A DNA stretch of 46,470 nucleotides from Clostridiales bacterium (GTDB taxonomy: Bacteria > Bacillota > Clostridia > Lachnospirales > Lachnospiraceae): contig JALEHN010000054.1 in assembly GCA_022770525.1 (NCBI GenBank), positions 1-46,470 of the forward strand, given 5' to 3'. Shown here one piece after another: positions 1-8,281 of the stretch (positions are counted from its first letter, which is position 1; every line of letters starts with the position of its first letter). Both the position numbers and the translations under genes were made by a program. Under the pieces are notes generated by a model, which was not told the origin of the DNA, did no database searches, and worked only from the letters and a program-made list of their open reading frames with translations.

Positions 1-33
1 AAAAAATAACACCCTTATCGTTAAGAGTGTTAT
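1..33 (-). terminator. Intrinsic terminator downstream of secG
   Basis: On the minus strand an imperfect stem (ATAACACTCTTA pairing with TAAGGGTGTTAT, short loop ACGA) is followed by a run of Ts that reaches the window edge. It lies 20 nt beyond the secG stop, so it probably ends that transcript. Confidence 0.75.
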
Positions 34-53
34 CTGTCATGTTCCATCATTGA

Positions 54-299
54 TTAGCGTCCCCAGCCCATATTTAATAATAAAGCCAGCACGAAAAATA
101 ATACAGCTAAAATCTTTGTAGCTTTCTCAAGCTTGCCTTCCATAGAACGACCTTTATTTTTACCCCAGTAAGTATCTGCCATACCACTGATAGTACCTGT
201 CAAACCTGCTGCCTTACCTTCCTGCATCAAAACGATAATCGCAAGAACAAGTGCATCAAGTGCAAATAACACTGTAACGACAATTCTTAATATATTCAC
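54..299 (-). CDS. secG: Protein-export channel subunit SecG
   Basis: Small auxiliary subunit of the SecYEG translocon in the cytoplasmic membrane, helping SecA-driven export. The 81-residue product has two hydrophobic helices (about residues 3-24 and 61-78) joined by a Gly/Ser loop containing the conserved L-M-Q-E-G-K segment after helix 1, which is typical of SecG in length and layout. The start is GTG at 297-299, chosen because AGGAGG lies 8 nt upstream. It has its own sigma-A promoter and terminator, so it appears monocistronic here. Confidence 0.93.
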   Translation of the reverse strand: MNILRIVVTVLFALDALVLAIIVLMQEGKAAGLTGTISGMADTYWGKNKGRSMEGKLEKATKILAVLFFVLALLLNMGWGR

Positions 300-331
300 G
301 GTTCACACCTCCTAAAAAATCAACCTTTATC

Positions 332-360
332 ATCTTAGCATAAATAAAATAAATGTGCAA
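332..360 (-). promoter_or_regulatory. Sigma-A promoter of secG
   Basis: Minus strand: -35 TTGCAC (355-360), 17-nt spacer, -10 TAAGAT (332-337). The secG GTG start is about 30 nt downstream. Confidence 0.75.
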
Positions 361-389
361 TAGAAATTATGGAAAATAGCGTAAAAATT

Positions 390-418
390 TTGACGTTGCA
401 TTCAAACTATGGTATAAT
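390..418 (+). promoter_or_regulatory. Sigma-A promoter of the DUF1846 gene
   Basis: -35 TTGACG (390-395), 17-nt spacer, perfect -10 TATAAT (413-418). The leader of about 90 nt contains a short hairpin, GCCGGA (448-453) with TCCGGC (474-479), without a U-tract. The promoter is divergent from the secG promoter, with the two -35 boxes 30 bp apart. Confidence 0.85.
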
Positions 419-517
419 GTCCACGTTACAAATATTATTTTTTTCATGCCGGACTTTGTAATGATACGATCGTTCCGGCTGTTCTTCATATAAAAAATAC
501 GAAAGATGGGATATGTT

Positions 518-2023
518 ATGAAAACAGGGTTCAACCACGAAAAGTATATTGCCGAACAGTCAAAGTATATACTGGAACGTGTCAATAACTATGACAAGTT
601 ATACCTTGAATTTGGCGGCAAATTGATCTCCGACCTTCACGCAAAGCGTGTGCTTCCGGGCTTTGATGAAAATGCCAAAATCAAATTGCTTCAAACTTTA
701 AAAGACAAAGCTGAAATTATCATATGCGTTTATGCCGGCGATATTGAACGCAATAAAATCCGCGGTGATTTCGGCATCACTTATGACATGGATGTTCTCC
801 GGCTCATTGATGACCTTAAAGGTTACGGTCTTACTGTCAACAGCGTTGTGATTACACGCTATGACCATCAGCCTGCAACAACGGTGTTTATTCATAAACT
901 GGAACGTCAGAACATTAAAGTTTATACGCATAAAGCCATCAAAGGCTATCCGACCGATGTGGATGCCATTGTAAGCGATGAAGGCTACGGCAGCAATCCT
1001 TATATCGTCACTACAAAGCCGATTGTCGTTGTCACAGCGCCGGGTCCCGGCAGCGGAAAGCTTGCCACATGCCTGAACCAGTTATACCATGAATTCAAGC
1101 TTGGAAAATCTGCGGGCTACTCAAAATTTGAAACTTTCCCTGTGTGGAATATTCCCCTTAAACATCCGTTAAACATTGCTTATGAAGCTGCCACTGTGGA
1201 TTTAAAAGATGTCAACATGATGGACTATTTCCATTTTGAGGAATACAATGTTGCCGCTGTCAATTACAACCGCGACCTTGAAATGTTTCCGGTCGTTAAG
1301 CGTATTATCGAGCGTATCACCGGTAAAGAATCCGTCTACAAATCTCCGACAGATATGGGCGTGAATCGTATCGGATTCGGCATCGTCGATGATGCGGTTG
1401 TCAAAGAAGCCTCTCTCCAGGAAATTATCAGACGGTATTTTAAGACCGAATGTGAATTTAAAAAAGGTCTTGTCAATGCCGATGCTGTCACTCGAATGAA
1501 GTTGATTATGGAAGAAGTCGGACTCAAAGAGGAAGACCGGATTCCGGTCGTTCCTGTCCGTGAATATGCCGCAAAGCTGGCCCAGAAAGATGATGCGGAC
1601 TCCGTTCCTTCAGCAACCGCCCTTGCACTTGAAGATGGATGTATCATCACCGGTAAGTCTTCAGACATTATGGTATCCGGTGCTGCGGCACTCCTTAATG
1701 CCATTAAACATATTGCGGGTATCTCCGATGATATACCGCTGATTTCACCAAATGTACTTGAGACAATTATCAATCTTAAGAAAAAGAATCTTCACAGTAA
1801 AGTCTGCGCTTTAAATATTGAAGAAATCCTCATTGCATTGAGTATCAGTGCCGTGACAAATCCACTGGCACAGGTTGCGATGGATAAACTTCAGATGCTT
1901 TCCGGTGTGCAGGGACACAGTACCGTGATGCTCCCGCACAGCGATGAGCAGACTTTCAGAAAATTGGGCATTGATATGACCTGTGATGCGCAATATCCGT
2001 CAGCCAACATGTCCTATGCATAA
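518..2023 (+). CDS. DUF1846 (UPF0371) family protein
   Basis: Conserved protein of about 500 residues, widespread in Firmicutes and Actinobacteria. Its biochemical role is not established, to my knowledge. The start [10 protein letters not shown], the segment ADIITDEGYG-like [12 protein letters not shown], and the glycine-rich [20 protein letters not shown] stretch with a P-loop-like look are the family hallmarks I recognise. Length (501 aa) is normal. ATG at 518 is preferred over ATG 506 because family members begin near this Met, although the upstream ribosome site (GATGGGA) is weak. It is monocistronic, with its own promoter and a terminator at about 2109. Confidence 0.88.
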   Translation: MKTGFNHEKYIAEQSKYILERVNNYDKLYLEFGGKLISDLHAKRVLPGFDENAKIKLLQTLKDKAEIIICVYAGDIERNKIRGDFGITYDMDVLRLIDDLKGYGLTVNSVVITRYDHQPATTVFIHKLERQNIKVYTHKAIKGYPTDVDAIVSDEGYGSNPYIVTTKPIVVVTAPGPGSGKLATCLNQLYHEFKLGKSAGYSKFETFPVWNIPLKHPLNIAYEAATVDLKDVNMMDYFHFEEYNVAAVNYNRDLEMFPVVKRIIERITGKESVYKSPTDMGVNRIGFGIVDDAVVKEASLQEIIRRYFKTECEFKKGLVNADAVTRMKLIMEEVGLKEEDRIPVVPVREYAAKLAQKDDADSVPSATALALEDGCIITGKSSDIMVSGAAALLNAIKHIAGISDDIPLISPNVLETIINLKKKNLHSKVCALNIEEILIALSISAVTNPLAQVAMDKLQMLSGVQGHSTVMLPHSDEQTFRKLGIDMTCDAQYPSANMSYA

Positions 2024-2330
2024 TCCTGTTTTATAACAGTAAGCCAGTGGGTCCAATGGGTTTTATGTCTGTTTGAACGTACTGAGCAATTAAAAAAACA
2101 CAAATATTAAAGAAAAATCCGTCGTCTGTTCATATAGTCGCCGGTTTTTTCTTTAGTCATTTCTTAAAAATATGCTGTATATTTTTTCTCAGGTCAGCCA
2201 AAATAAGATTAGCATGAGATGTCATTATTTTATAAAAGAAAGAAACCACCTTATTTTACAGCGGTGCGTATGAAATAATGACCTGCTTGCGCATGATGCG
2301 CAATTCTTATTATATTTCAGGAGGTTTTAT
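2024..2330. other. Intergenic region between DUF1846 and lipoprotein genes
   Basis: 307 bp without a gene. It holds the DUF1846 terminator (2109-2154), a 10-bp inverted repeat GTCATTATTT / AAATAATGAC separated by about 40 nt (about 2221-2281), and a 17-nt palindrome TTGCGCATGATGCGCAA (2287-2303). The palindrome is just upstream of an AGGAGG ribosome site (2319-2324) for the lipoprotein gene. The palindrome and inverted repeat are candidate operators or leader hairpins. No convincing -35/-10 pair for the lipoprotein was identified. Confidence 0.6.
2109..2154 (+). terminator. Intrinsic terminator of the DUF1846 gene
   Basis: AAAGAAAAATCCG on the 5' arm pairs imperfectly with CGGTTTTTTCTTT on the 3' arm, giving a hairpin that ends in a T-rich tract. 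It lies 86 nt after the stop codon. The A-rich 5' arm could also make it work on the minus strand. Confidence 0.7.
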
Positions 2331-2939
2331 ATGACTCAGAAAAAATTCTTACCCATACTTATCCTTGCTGTTTCGTCATTGTTGATTGGCTGCAGTTCCA
2401 ACCCGGTATCCAATCAGACACGTTCCGATCTGACAGATGAACATGTCCGGGGACTTTATGCGGATATGAACCGCAGTGATGTCGAAGATTTACTTGGAAA
2501 AAGTGACTCTGCTCTTGCAGAAAACGAAAGCTTTGAAATGTACAGTCTTGCCGATGGCACAACGGCGATTCTTCGCTATGCCGGTGATAAGCTGCAGGCC
2601 GCCTATATCAGAGGCAAAGATAATATCGAGGAAGCTATTTTTAATAATTACGACGGCACTTCACCGTCACAGATCAATGACGGTACAAACGAAAGCAATA
2701 ATAACGGTGCAAATAATAACACCAGCAATGGCACGGATAATAACACCACAAATAACAGCGGCACAAATAACAGTAACAATTCAAATAATACCAATGGCAC
2801 AAATAATAATAACGGCACAAATAATAACGGCATCATTAATAGCAACGGTACGGATAATACCAATGGAACGAATAATAACAACGGCATCAATAATAACAAT
2901 ATCAACGAAACAAATGACACTCTGGACAGGTCGAAATAA
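2331..2939 (+). CDS. Lipoprotein with BamE-like middle and Asn-rich repetitive tail
   Basis: A 202-residue secreted lipoprotein. The signal peptide has lysines at positions 4-5 and a hydrophobic core, and a lipobox L-L-I-G-C puts the lipidated Cys at residue 21. Residues about 40-95 (M-N-R-S-D-V-E-D-L-L-G-K-S-D, then a beta-rich segment with ILRYAGDKL) resemble the helix-beta pattern of SmpA/OmlA/BamE-like small lipoproteins; this is inferred from pattern only. Residues about 115-197 are almost entirely Asn, Gly, Thr, Ser and Ile in degenerate short repeats, a low-complexity tail probably spanning the cell wall. The AGGAGG site is well placed. Element A begins 14 nt after the stop. Function unknown. 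Confidence 0.85.
   Translation: MTQKKFLPILILAVSSLLIGCSSNPVSNQTRSDLTDEHVRGLYADMNRSDVEDLLGKSDSALAENESFEMYSLADGTTAILRYAGDKLQAAYIRGKDNIEEAIFNNYDGTSPSQINDGTNESNNNGANNNTSNGTDNNTTNNSGTNNSNNSNNTNGTNNNNGTNNNGIINSNGTDNTNGTNNNNGINNNNINETNDTLDRSK
2692..2925 (+). repeat. Asn-codon (AAT/AAC) microsatellite-like coding repeat
   Basis: Degenerate repetition of AATAATAAC plus GGCAC(A/G) blocks coding for N-N-G-T and N-N-N units. The low complexity makes it prone to slippage. The antisense frame reads as a false Leu/Val-rich membrane protein. Confidence 0.8.
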
Positions 2940-2953
2940 TATTTGATCAGAAA

Positions 2954-3060
2954 AAAGAGTCACTAAGTGGCTCTTTGCACGCCCGTGTGGGAACGCAAGT
3001 GCATCTGGGTTCTCTTTATCCTGTGATCAAGGTGATAAAGAGAACCTTTTATGCTGTCTA
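2954..3060. repeat. Structured dispersed repeat, copy A
   Basis: First copy of an element also found at 27363-27521. The 53-nt core (2954-3006) matches copy B at 46 of 53 positions and contains a hairpin AAAGAGTCAC / GTGGCTCTTT. Next to it is a perfect 13-bp hairpin specific to this copy (arms 3008-3020 and 3034-3046), then TGCTGTCTA, shared with copy B. On the minus strand the first hairpin is followed by six Ts, and on the plus strand the second is followed by four Ts, so the copy can act as a two-way terminator between convergent genes. It also supplies the last ~30 codons of the antiporter remnant. Confidence 0.75.
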
Positions 3061-3871
3061 CTTTTTGTTTATATACAAGAGATACACCCGAATGCGGCAA
3101 AAGTGTAAATCCAAGGTATTTTCGCACCGTATCCGGCGCATAGGTTACAGATGCACCTATTCTTGAACCAAAATATTTTCCAAATGCCCTTGAAACAATA
3201 TAAACAAGAGTAAACAATCCGGCACCAAAAATCAAATGATAATCAAGGGGTGCTCCCAAATTTAAAATAACCGCTACCATTGCAAATGTGAGAATCATAT
3301 TAAAACGCCTCTTAAGTTCTTCCAGCTGCTGCTCCGTAATTAAATTTGCAAACACGGCAGAATAAGCCATACCCATCAGCATAAAATTAAGAATTGATGT
3401 CGGAAGGACATAATAATTTAAATAAATACCTGCCGCTGAGATCACCAATATGGAAACAATCAGGTTAATAAAAACAAACTGTCCGTCTTTTGTTTTTTTC
3501 ATAATAAGACCGCTTATGAACCCTCCAAAAGCACCGATGCCAAGCGGCAGAAAAATAAACATCGGTATCATATAAGCCGGCATACTGCCTGAAGAAAGCC
3601 GGTCGCTGACAACTGTAACAACACTGAAGAACACAACGACACCGACCATATCATCAAGCGCCGCCATCGGAATCAGTGTACTTGTCACAGGTCCTTTTGT
3701 ACCGAATTCTCTGACAATGGATAGTGCCGGCGCAGGCGCTGTTGCCAGCGCTATTCCTCCGAATAAAAATGCAAGATAGACCGGTATATCCATAAAATAA
3801 AAAATAATGCTAAAAACAAGGGAAACAAACGCAAATGTCCCGATGGACTGGGTCAATGTCGTAAGGAACAA
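2963..3871 (-). pseudogene. Truncated CPA2-type cation/proton antiporter remnant
   Basis: The open frame (302 aa from a TTG) encodes the middle of a Na+/H+ antiporter-like membrane protein: ATAPAPALS, the conserved A-L-D-D segment and eight or so hydrophobic helices. Normal members are about 390-400 aa and reach the ATAP motif near residue 125. Here it is near residue 43, and a stop (TAA) lies just upstream, so the first ~80 residues are missing. At the other end the family sequence stops at H-S-G-V-S-L-V and the last ~30 residues are translated from repeat element A, so the final helices are missing too. A near-perfect palindrome (3862-3891) sits at the upstream junction. Almost certainly non-functional. 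Confidence 0.8.
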
Positions 3872-3891
3872 CTTTTAAAAGTCATTCCTTA
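3862..3891. repeat. 30-nt near-perfect palindrome at the antiporter truncation point
   Basis: TAAGGAA..ACTTTTAAAAGT..TTCCTTA: the two arms match except for a CA dinucleotide on each side. It lies exactly where the antiporter homology starts, so it may be a deletion or insertion scar, or a terminator relic for the gene at 3956-4438. Confidence 0.6.
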
Positions 3892-3955
3892 ATTTTAAGA
3901 GCCAAGGGTTAAAAACTTTTGATGCCCTGATCTATTTAATTAAACATATATTGTT

Positions 3956-4438
3956 TTATCCGTTTACAGGTCCCGAAAACCTGTCCCATGAAGCAATACT
4001 GCCGTTAAAATCAAAATTTATCTGATAAGTTTTTGTCAGTTCATCATCTTCTTTACCTTCGATATCAAAAATCAGTTCATAACCTTCTGTATCGACAGAT
4101 TTTTCAAGACGGAACAAATAAGCGCCCGCTGCGGCTTCAAGAACCGACGTCTGTTCATCATGATCAAGCGGTCTGTCAGGCACGACATCAAGAAGCTTGC
4201 CGGATACATCATAGTATTTATATCCCTGTTCCACAAACTGAAACAATTTAAACTGATTTAGTTTTAGTTCCAGAAGCACGCAATACATGTCTTCGAATCT
4301 TGTATTATTTGAATTATCTGACTTAACAATCACACCCTCAGCTTCAATAATCAACTGATTTTCTGTAAACTTTATTGATGAAACAGTCGCATCTTTAAAC
4401 TGAAATGTATCAAATTCATCAACGGATCTGAATTTCAT
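3956..4438 (-). CDS. Hypothetical protein, ~160 aa
   Basis: I do not recognise this family with certainty. The product is soluble, acidic and beta-rich, with no signal peptide or membrane helix. It has short alternating hydrophobic strands (S-S-I-K-F-T-E-N-Q-L-I-I-E-A-E-G-V-I-V) and a C-terminal segment ending in a W-D-R-F-S-G-P motif. ATG at 4436-4438 is chosen because GGAAGGTGA ends 6 nt upstream; the in-frame GTG at 4447 lies inside that site. It follows the nifJ terminator by 15 nt, so it may be expressed by readthrough from nifJ. Confidence 0.7.
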   Translation of the reverse strand: MKFRSVDEFDTFQFKDATVSSIKFTENQLIIEAEGVIVKSDNSNNTRFEDMYCVLLELKLNQFKLFQFVEQGYKYYDVSGKLLDVVPDRPLDHDEQTSVLEAAAGAYLFRLEKSVDTEGYELIFDIEGKEDDELTKTYQINFDFNGSIASWDRFSGPVNG

Positions 4439-4452
4439 TAAAATCACCTTCC

Positions 4453-4479
4453 AAAAAGCGGACAGCTTTCGCTGTCCGC
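4453..4479 (-). terminator. Intrinsic terminator of nifJ
   Basis: Perfect 9-bp stem GCGGACAGC / GCTGTCCGC with a 4-nt loop, followed on the minus strand by TTTTT. It lies 26 nt after the nifJ stop and directly before the ribosome site of the next gene. Confidence 0.92.
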
Positions 4480-4504
4480 CCTTAATTTATTAAACTTTGT
4501 CAAA

Positions 4505-7500
4505 TTAAGCCTGTTCGTCTAATTTGATATAACCGGCAAGTCTTTCTCTTGCTGTAGCTTCTGTCTTCTGGAACAGTTCTTCAGCTGTTTCAGGGAATGT
4601 TCTTGTCAATGATGAGTAACGAACTTCATTCATGATGAACTCTCTGAAGTTACCCTTTGGTTCTTTTGTAGAATCAAGTGTAAACGGATTCTTGCCTTCT
4701 GCTTTAAGTGTAGGGTTATATCTGTACATCTGCCAGTAACCGCAGTCAACAGCCTGTTTGATTCTTGTCTGAGCACCGCTCATACCGCCTTTGATACCAT
4801 GGTTGATACATGGAGCGTATGCGATAATCAGTGACGGGCCCGGATAGCTTTCAGCTTCTTTCAAAGCTTTAACAAGCTGTGCCTGGTTAGCGCCCATGGC
4901 AACCTGTGCAACATATACATAGCCATATGACATAGCCATCATACCAAGGTCTTTCTTCTTAATCTTCTTACCTGAAGCAGCAAACTTGGCTACTGCGCCG
5001 ACAGGTGTAGATTTGGAAGCCTGACCGCCTGTATTTGAATATACTTCTGTATCGAATACGAATACATTGACATCATCGCCTGAAGCAAGAACATGGTCAA
5101 CACCGCCGTAACCGATATCATAAGCCCAGCCGTCACCGCCGAAGATCCACTGTGATTTCTTAACAAGGTGATCTTTGCCGTCTACAACTGCTGCGATCAG
5201 ATCTTTAACTTCAACATCCATGCCATCATACTTAGCTACTGCATTAAGTAATGCTGCAGATGTTGCTTTGGATTCTTCACCAAGGTTCATTGTATCAAGC
5301 CAAGCTCTGCCGGCTTCTTTGATGCAGTCACATACATCTTTATTAATCAAAGCTTCTACCTTTTCAGCAAGAGCCTTTCTCTGCTGTTTAACACCAAGAT
5401 ACATACCATAACCAAACTCAGCGTTATCTTCGAACAATGAGTTAGCCCATGCAGGACCCTGTCCTTTTTCGTTTGTTGTATATGGCATTGAAGGTGCTGA
5501 ACCGCCCCAGATTGATGAACATCCTGTAGCATTTGCAATGTACATTCTGTCACCGAACAACTGAGTGATCAGCTTAGCATAAGGTGTTTCACCACAGCCT
5601 GCACATGCGCCTGAGAACTCAAGTAATGGCTGTTCAAACTGGCTGCCTTTAACTGTATCTTTCTTAACAGGATTTTCTTTCTTGGAAAGTGTTAATGAAT
5701 AATCCCAGTTAGCTGCTTCATCATACTGTGTATGAAGAGGTACCATCTGAATTGCTTTTTCTTTAGCAGGACAAACGTTTACACAGCTGCCGCATCCAAG
5801 ACAGTCCATAACTGAAACCTGCATCTTGAAGTAGTACTGATCAACGCCTTTACCTTTGCCTTTAACTGCGCCATAGTTTGCCGGAGCATTTGCGTTTTCT
5901 TCTTCTGTTAAGAGGAATGGACGAATTGTAGCATGTGGGCAGACATATGAACACTGGTTACACTGAATACATTTTGATGCATCCCACTGAGGTACCATTG
6001 TCGCAACACCACGTTTTTCGTAAGCTGCTGTACCAAGAGGGAATTCACCGTTTTCAATACCTGAGAATGTGCTGACCGGAAGATCGTCACCTTTCTGAGC
6101 ATTGATTGGATCAACAACATTTTTAACGAAATCAGGCGCAACTTTTTCCGGTTTTGGATTAGTATCAACTGCTGTAGCCCAATCAGCCGGAACATCAACT
6201 GCAACCGCACCGTCAACACCTGCGTCAACAGCTGCATAGTTCATGTTGACAATAGCTTCGCCCTTCTTGCCGTATGTCTTGTAAATAGCTTCTTTCATAA
6301 ACTTCACAGCATCCTCGATCGGGATAATGTTTGCAAGTTTGAAGAAGGCTGCCTGAAGAACAGTATTTGTTCTGTTGCCAAGACCGATTTCTTTAGCAAT
6401 ATCTGTTGCGTTGATTGTATAGAACTTGATATTCTTCTTAGCGATGATCTGTTTCATTTCTGCAGGAAGATTTTCTTCAAGTTCCTGTCTGTTCCATTCT
6501 GTATTTAATAAGAATGTACCGTTTTCTTTAATTTCGCCAAGCATATCATAAAGATATACATAAGCCTGATTATGACATGCAACAAAGTCTGCTGTCTTTA
6601 CATAGTATGTAGAACGGATCGGTTTTTTACCGAAACGTAAATGAGACTGTGTAATACCGCCTGACTTCTTTGAGTCATATGAGAAATATGCCTGTGCATA
6701 CATATCTGTATGGTCACCGATAATCTTGATTGAGTTTTTGTTGGCACCAACTGTACCATCTGCACCAAGACCCCAGAACTTACAGCTTGTTGTACCTTCA
6801 CCTGCAACGTCGATTTCAGGAAGTACAGGAAGTGAAAGGTTTGTAACATCATCAACGATACCGATTGTAAATCCGTTCTTTGGTTCAGCTGCATTAAGGT
6901 TTTCATATACAGAAATGATCTGTGCAGGTGTAACGTCTTTTGAACCGAGACCATAACGGCCGCCGACAACTGTAACATCAAATTTACCTGCTTTGTACAT
7001 AGCTGTACAAACATCTTCATAAAGAGGCTCGCCAAGTGCGCCAGGCTCTTTTGTACGGTCAAGTACAGCGATTCTCTTAGCTGTTTCAGGAATAGCTTTT
7101 AAGAAGTGTTCTACTGAGAACGGTCTGTACAGATGTACTTTAACAAGACCTACTTTTTCGCCCTTAGCTGTCATGTAATCAATAACTTCTTCAGCTGCTT
7201 CACACACTGAACCCATAGCGATGATCACACGGTCAGCGTCAGGAGCACCGTAGTAGTTGAATAACTGATAATCACGGCCTGTCAGCTTGCTGATCTCGCC
7301 AAGGTATTCTTCAACAACTGCCGGAAGATCATTATAGAATTTGTTTGCAGCTTCTTTGCACTGGAAGAAGATATCCGGGTTCTGAGCTGTACCATGAACT
7401 GCAGGATGTTCAGGATTCAATGCTGATTTTCTGAATTCTGCAAGCGCTTCATAGTCAACCAGTTTAGCTAAATCATCATAATCAAGGCATTCGATCTTCT

Positions 7501-8041
7501 GAATTTCATGTGATGTTCTGAAACCATCGAAGAAATGAATAAATGGTACTCTGCCTTTGATTGTTGAAAGATGTGCAACTGCACCAAGGTCCATAACTTC
7601 CTGTACAGAGTTTGAACACAGCATAGCAAAACCTGTCTGGCGGCAAGCCATAACGTCTGAGTGATCACCAAAAATTGAAAGTGCATGTGTTGCAAGAGCT
7701 CTGGCACTTACATGGAATACACAAGGAATTAATTCACCAGCAATTTTGTACATGTTCGGAATCATTAAAAGAAGACCCTGAGATGCTGTATATGTTGTTG
7801 TTAAAGCACCTGTGGATAATGAACCGTGAACTGCACCTGCTGCACCTGCTTCTGACTGCATTTCTGTAACCTGAACAGGCTGTCCGAAAATGTTCTTTTT
7901 ACCGTTGGCAGCCCACTCATCTGTAACTTCTGCCATTGGTGATGATGGAGTAATAGGGAAAATACCAGCAACTTCTGTAAACGCATAGGAAGCCCAAGCA
8001 GCTGCTGTATTACCATCCATCGTTTTCATAACTTTTGCCAT
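4505..8041 (-). CDS. nifJ: Pyruvate:ferredoxin (flavodoxin) oxidoreductase
   Basis: Single-chain, homodimeric enzyme that cleaves pyruvate with CoA to acetyl-CoA and CO2 and reduces ferredoxin: the main pyruvate-to-acetyl-CoA step in clostridial fermentation. The 1178-aa length is full. Two ferredoxin-type [4Fe-4S] motifs are visible, CIQCNQCSYVCP (about residue 694) and CLGCGSCVNVCP (about 750). The proximal-cluster CAGCGETPYAKL is near 814, and the thiamine diphosphate segments GCSSIWGGSAPSMPY (about 843) and NTGGQASKSTP (about 1007) follow. AAAGGAGA lies upstream of the ATG. It has two tandem promoters and its own terminator, consistent with strong single-gene expression. Confidence 0.98.
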   Translation of the reverse strand: MAKVMKTMDGNTAAAWASYAFTEVAGIFPITPSSPMAEVTDEWAANGKKNIFGQPVQVTEMQSEAGAAGAVHGSLSTGALTTTYTASQGLLLMIPNMYKIAGELIPCVFHVSARALATHALSIFGDHSDVMACRQTGFAMLCSNSVQEVMDLGAVAHLSTIKGRVPFIHFFDGFRTSHEIQKIECLDYDDLAKLVDYEALAEFRKSALNPEHPAVHGTAQNPDIFFQCKEAANKFYNDLPAVVEEYLGEISKLTGRDYQLFNYYGAPDADRVIIAMGSVCEAAEEVIDYMTAKGEKVGLVKVHLYRPFSVEHFLKAIPETAKRIAVLDRTKEPGALGEPLYEDVCTAMYKAGKFDVTVVGGRYGLGSKDVTPAQIISVYENLNAAEPKNGFTIGIVDDVTNLSLPVLPEIDVAGEGTTSCKFWGLGADGTVGANKNSIKIIGDHTDMYAQAYFSYDSKKSGGITQSHLRFGKKPIRSTYYVKTADFVACHNQAYVYLYDMLGEIKENGTFLLNTEWNRQELEENLPAEMKQIIAKKNIKFYTINATDIAKEIGLGNRTNTVLQAAFFKLANIIPIEDAVKFMKEAIYKTYGKKGEAIVNMNYAAVDAGVDGAVAVDVPADWATAVDTNPKPEKVAPDFVKNVVDPINAQKGDDLPVSTFSGIENGEFPLGTAAYEKRGVATMVPQWDASKCIQCNQCSYVCPHATIRPFLLTEEENANAPANYGAVKGKGKGVDQYYFKMQVSVMDCLGCGSCVNVCPAKEKAIQMVPLHTQYDEAANWDYSLTLSKKENPVKKDTVKGSQFEQPLLEFSGACAGCGETPYAKLITQLFGDRMYIANATGCSSIWGGSAPSMPYTTNEKGQGPAWANSLFEDNAEFGYGMYLGVKQQRKALAEKVEALINKDVCDCIKEAGRAWLDTMNLGEESKATSAALLNAVAKYDGMDVEVKDLIAAVVDGKDHLVKKSQWIFGGDGWAYDIGYGGVDHVLASGDDVNVFVFDTEVYSNTGGQASKSTPVGAVAKFAASGKKIKKKDLGMMAMSYGYVYVAQVAMGANQAQLVKALKEAESYPGPSLIIAYAPCINHGIKGGMSGAQTRIKQAVDCGYWQMYRYNPTLKAEGKNPFTLDSTKEPKGNFREFIMNEVRYSSLTRTFPETAEELFQKTEATARERLAGYIKLDEQA

Positions 8042-8084
8042 TTTGAAAAAATCTCCTTTCGTTTGTTTACTAAGTTATATTATC

Positions 8085-8114
8085 AATATACCATAAAAAC
8101 ATGTATATTGTAAA
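8085..8114 (-). promoter_or_regulatory. nifJ proximal promoter P2
   Basis: Minus strand -35 TTTACA (8109-8114), 18-nt spacer, -10 TATATT (8085-8090), about 45 nt upstream of the nifJ ATG. Confidence 0.7.
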
Positions 8115-8150
8115 GCAAACCCGCTGATTCGCTGTTTTATAACAATAGTA

Positions 8151-8169
8151 AGAACGGATTTTTCGTTCT
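8151..8169. promoter_or_regulatory. Inverted repeat just downstream of nifJ P1
   Basis: AGAACG-N7-CGTTCT lies within the first ~20 nt transcribed from P1. It could be a repressor site or a 5' stabilising hairpin; nothing identifies the ligand. Confidence 0.4.
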
Positions 8170-8174
8170 ACCTT

Positions 8175-8204
8175 ATTGTAATACAAAACATCTGAATACG
8201 TCAA
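8175..8204 (-). promoter_or_regulatory. nifJ distal promoter P1
   Basis: Minus strand -35 TTGACG (8199-8204), 18-nt spacer, -10 TACAAT (8175-8180). It is 90 nt upstream of P2, giving nifJ two start points. Confidence 0.7.
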
Positions 8205-8281
8205 GAAAATATCAATCTTTATTTTGTTTATTATTCAGTACAATACGCACAAATTTCATATTTAAAAATTGTGAAATTTAC

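Noticed and set aside
1336-1773. Antisense frame of 145 aa within the DUF1846 gene
   Set aside because: No ribosome site or promoter; codon pattern follows the sense gene, a typical shadow frame.
2648-2920. Minus-strand Leu/Val/Pro-rich frame that looks like a membrane protein
   Set aside because: It is the reverse complement of the Asn-codon repeat of the lipoprotein gene; hydrophobicity is a codon artefact.
8120-8150. Rex-type redox operator upstream of nifJ
   Set aside because: Only a TTGTTA half-site is visible on the minus strand; the TTGTTAA-N4-TTAACAA dyad is not present.
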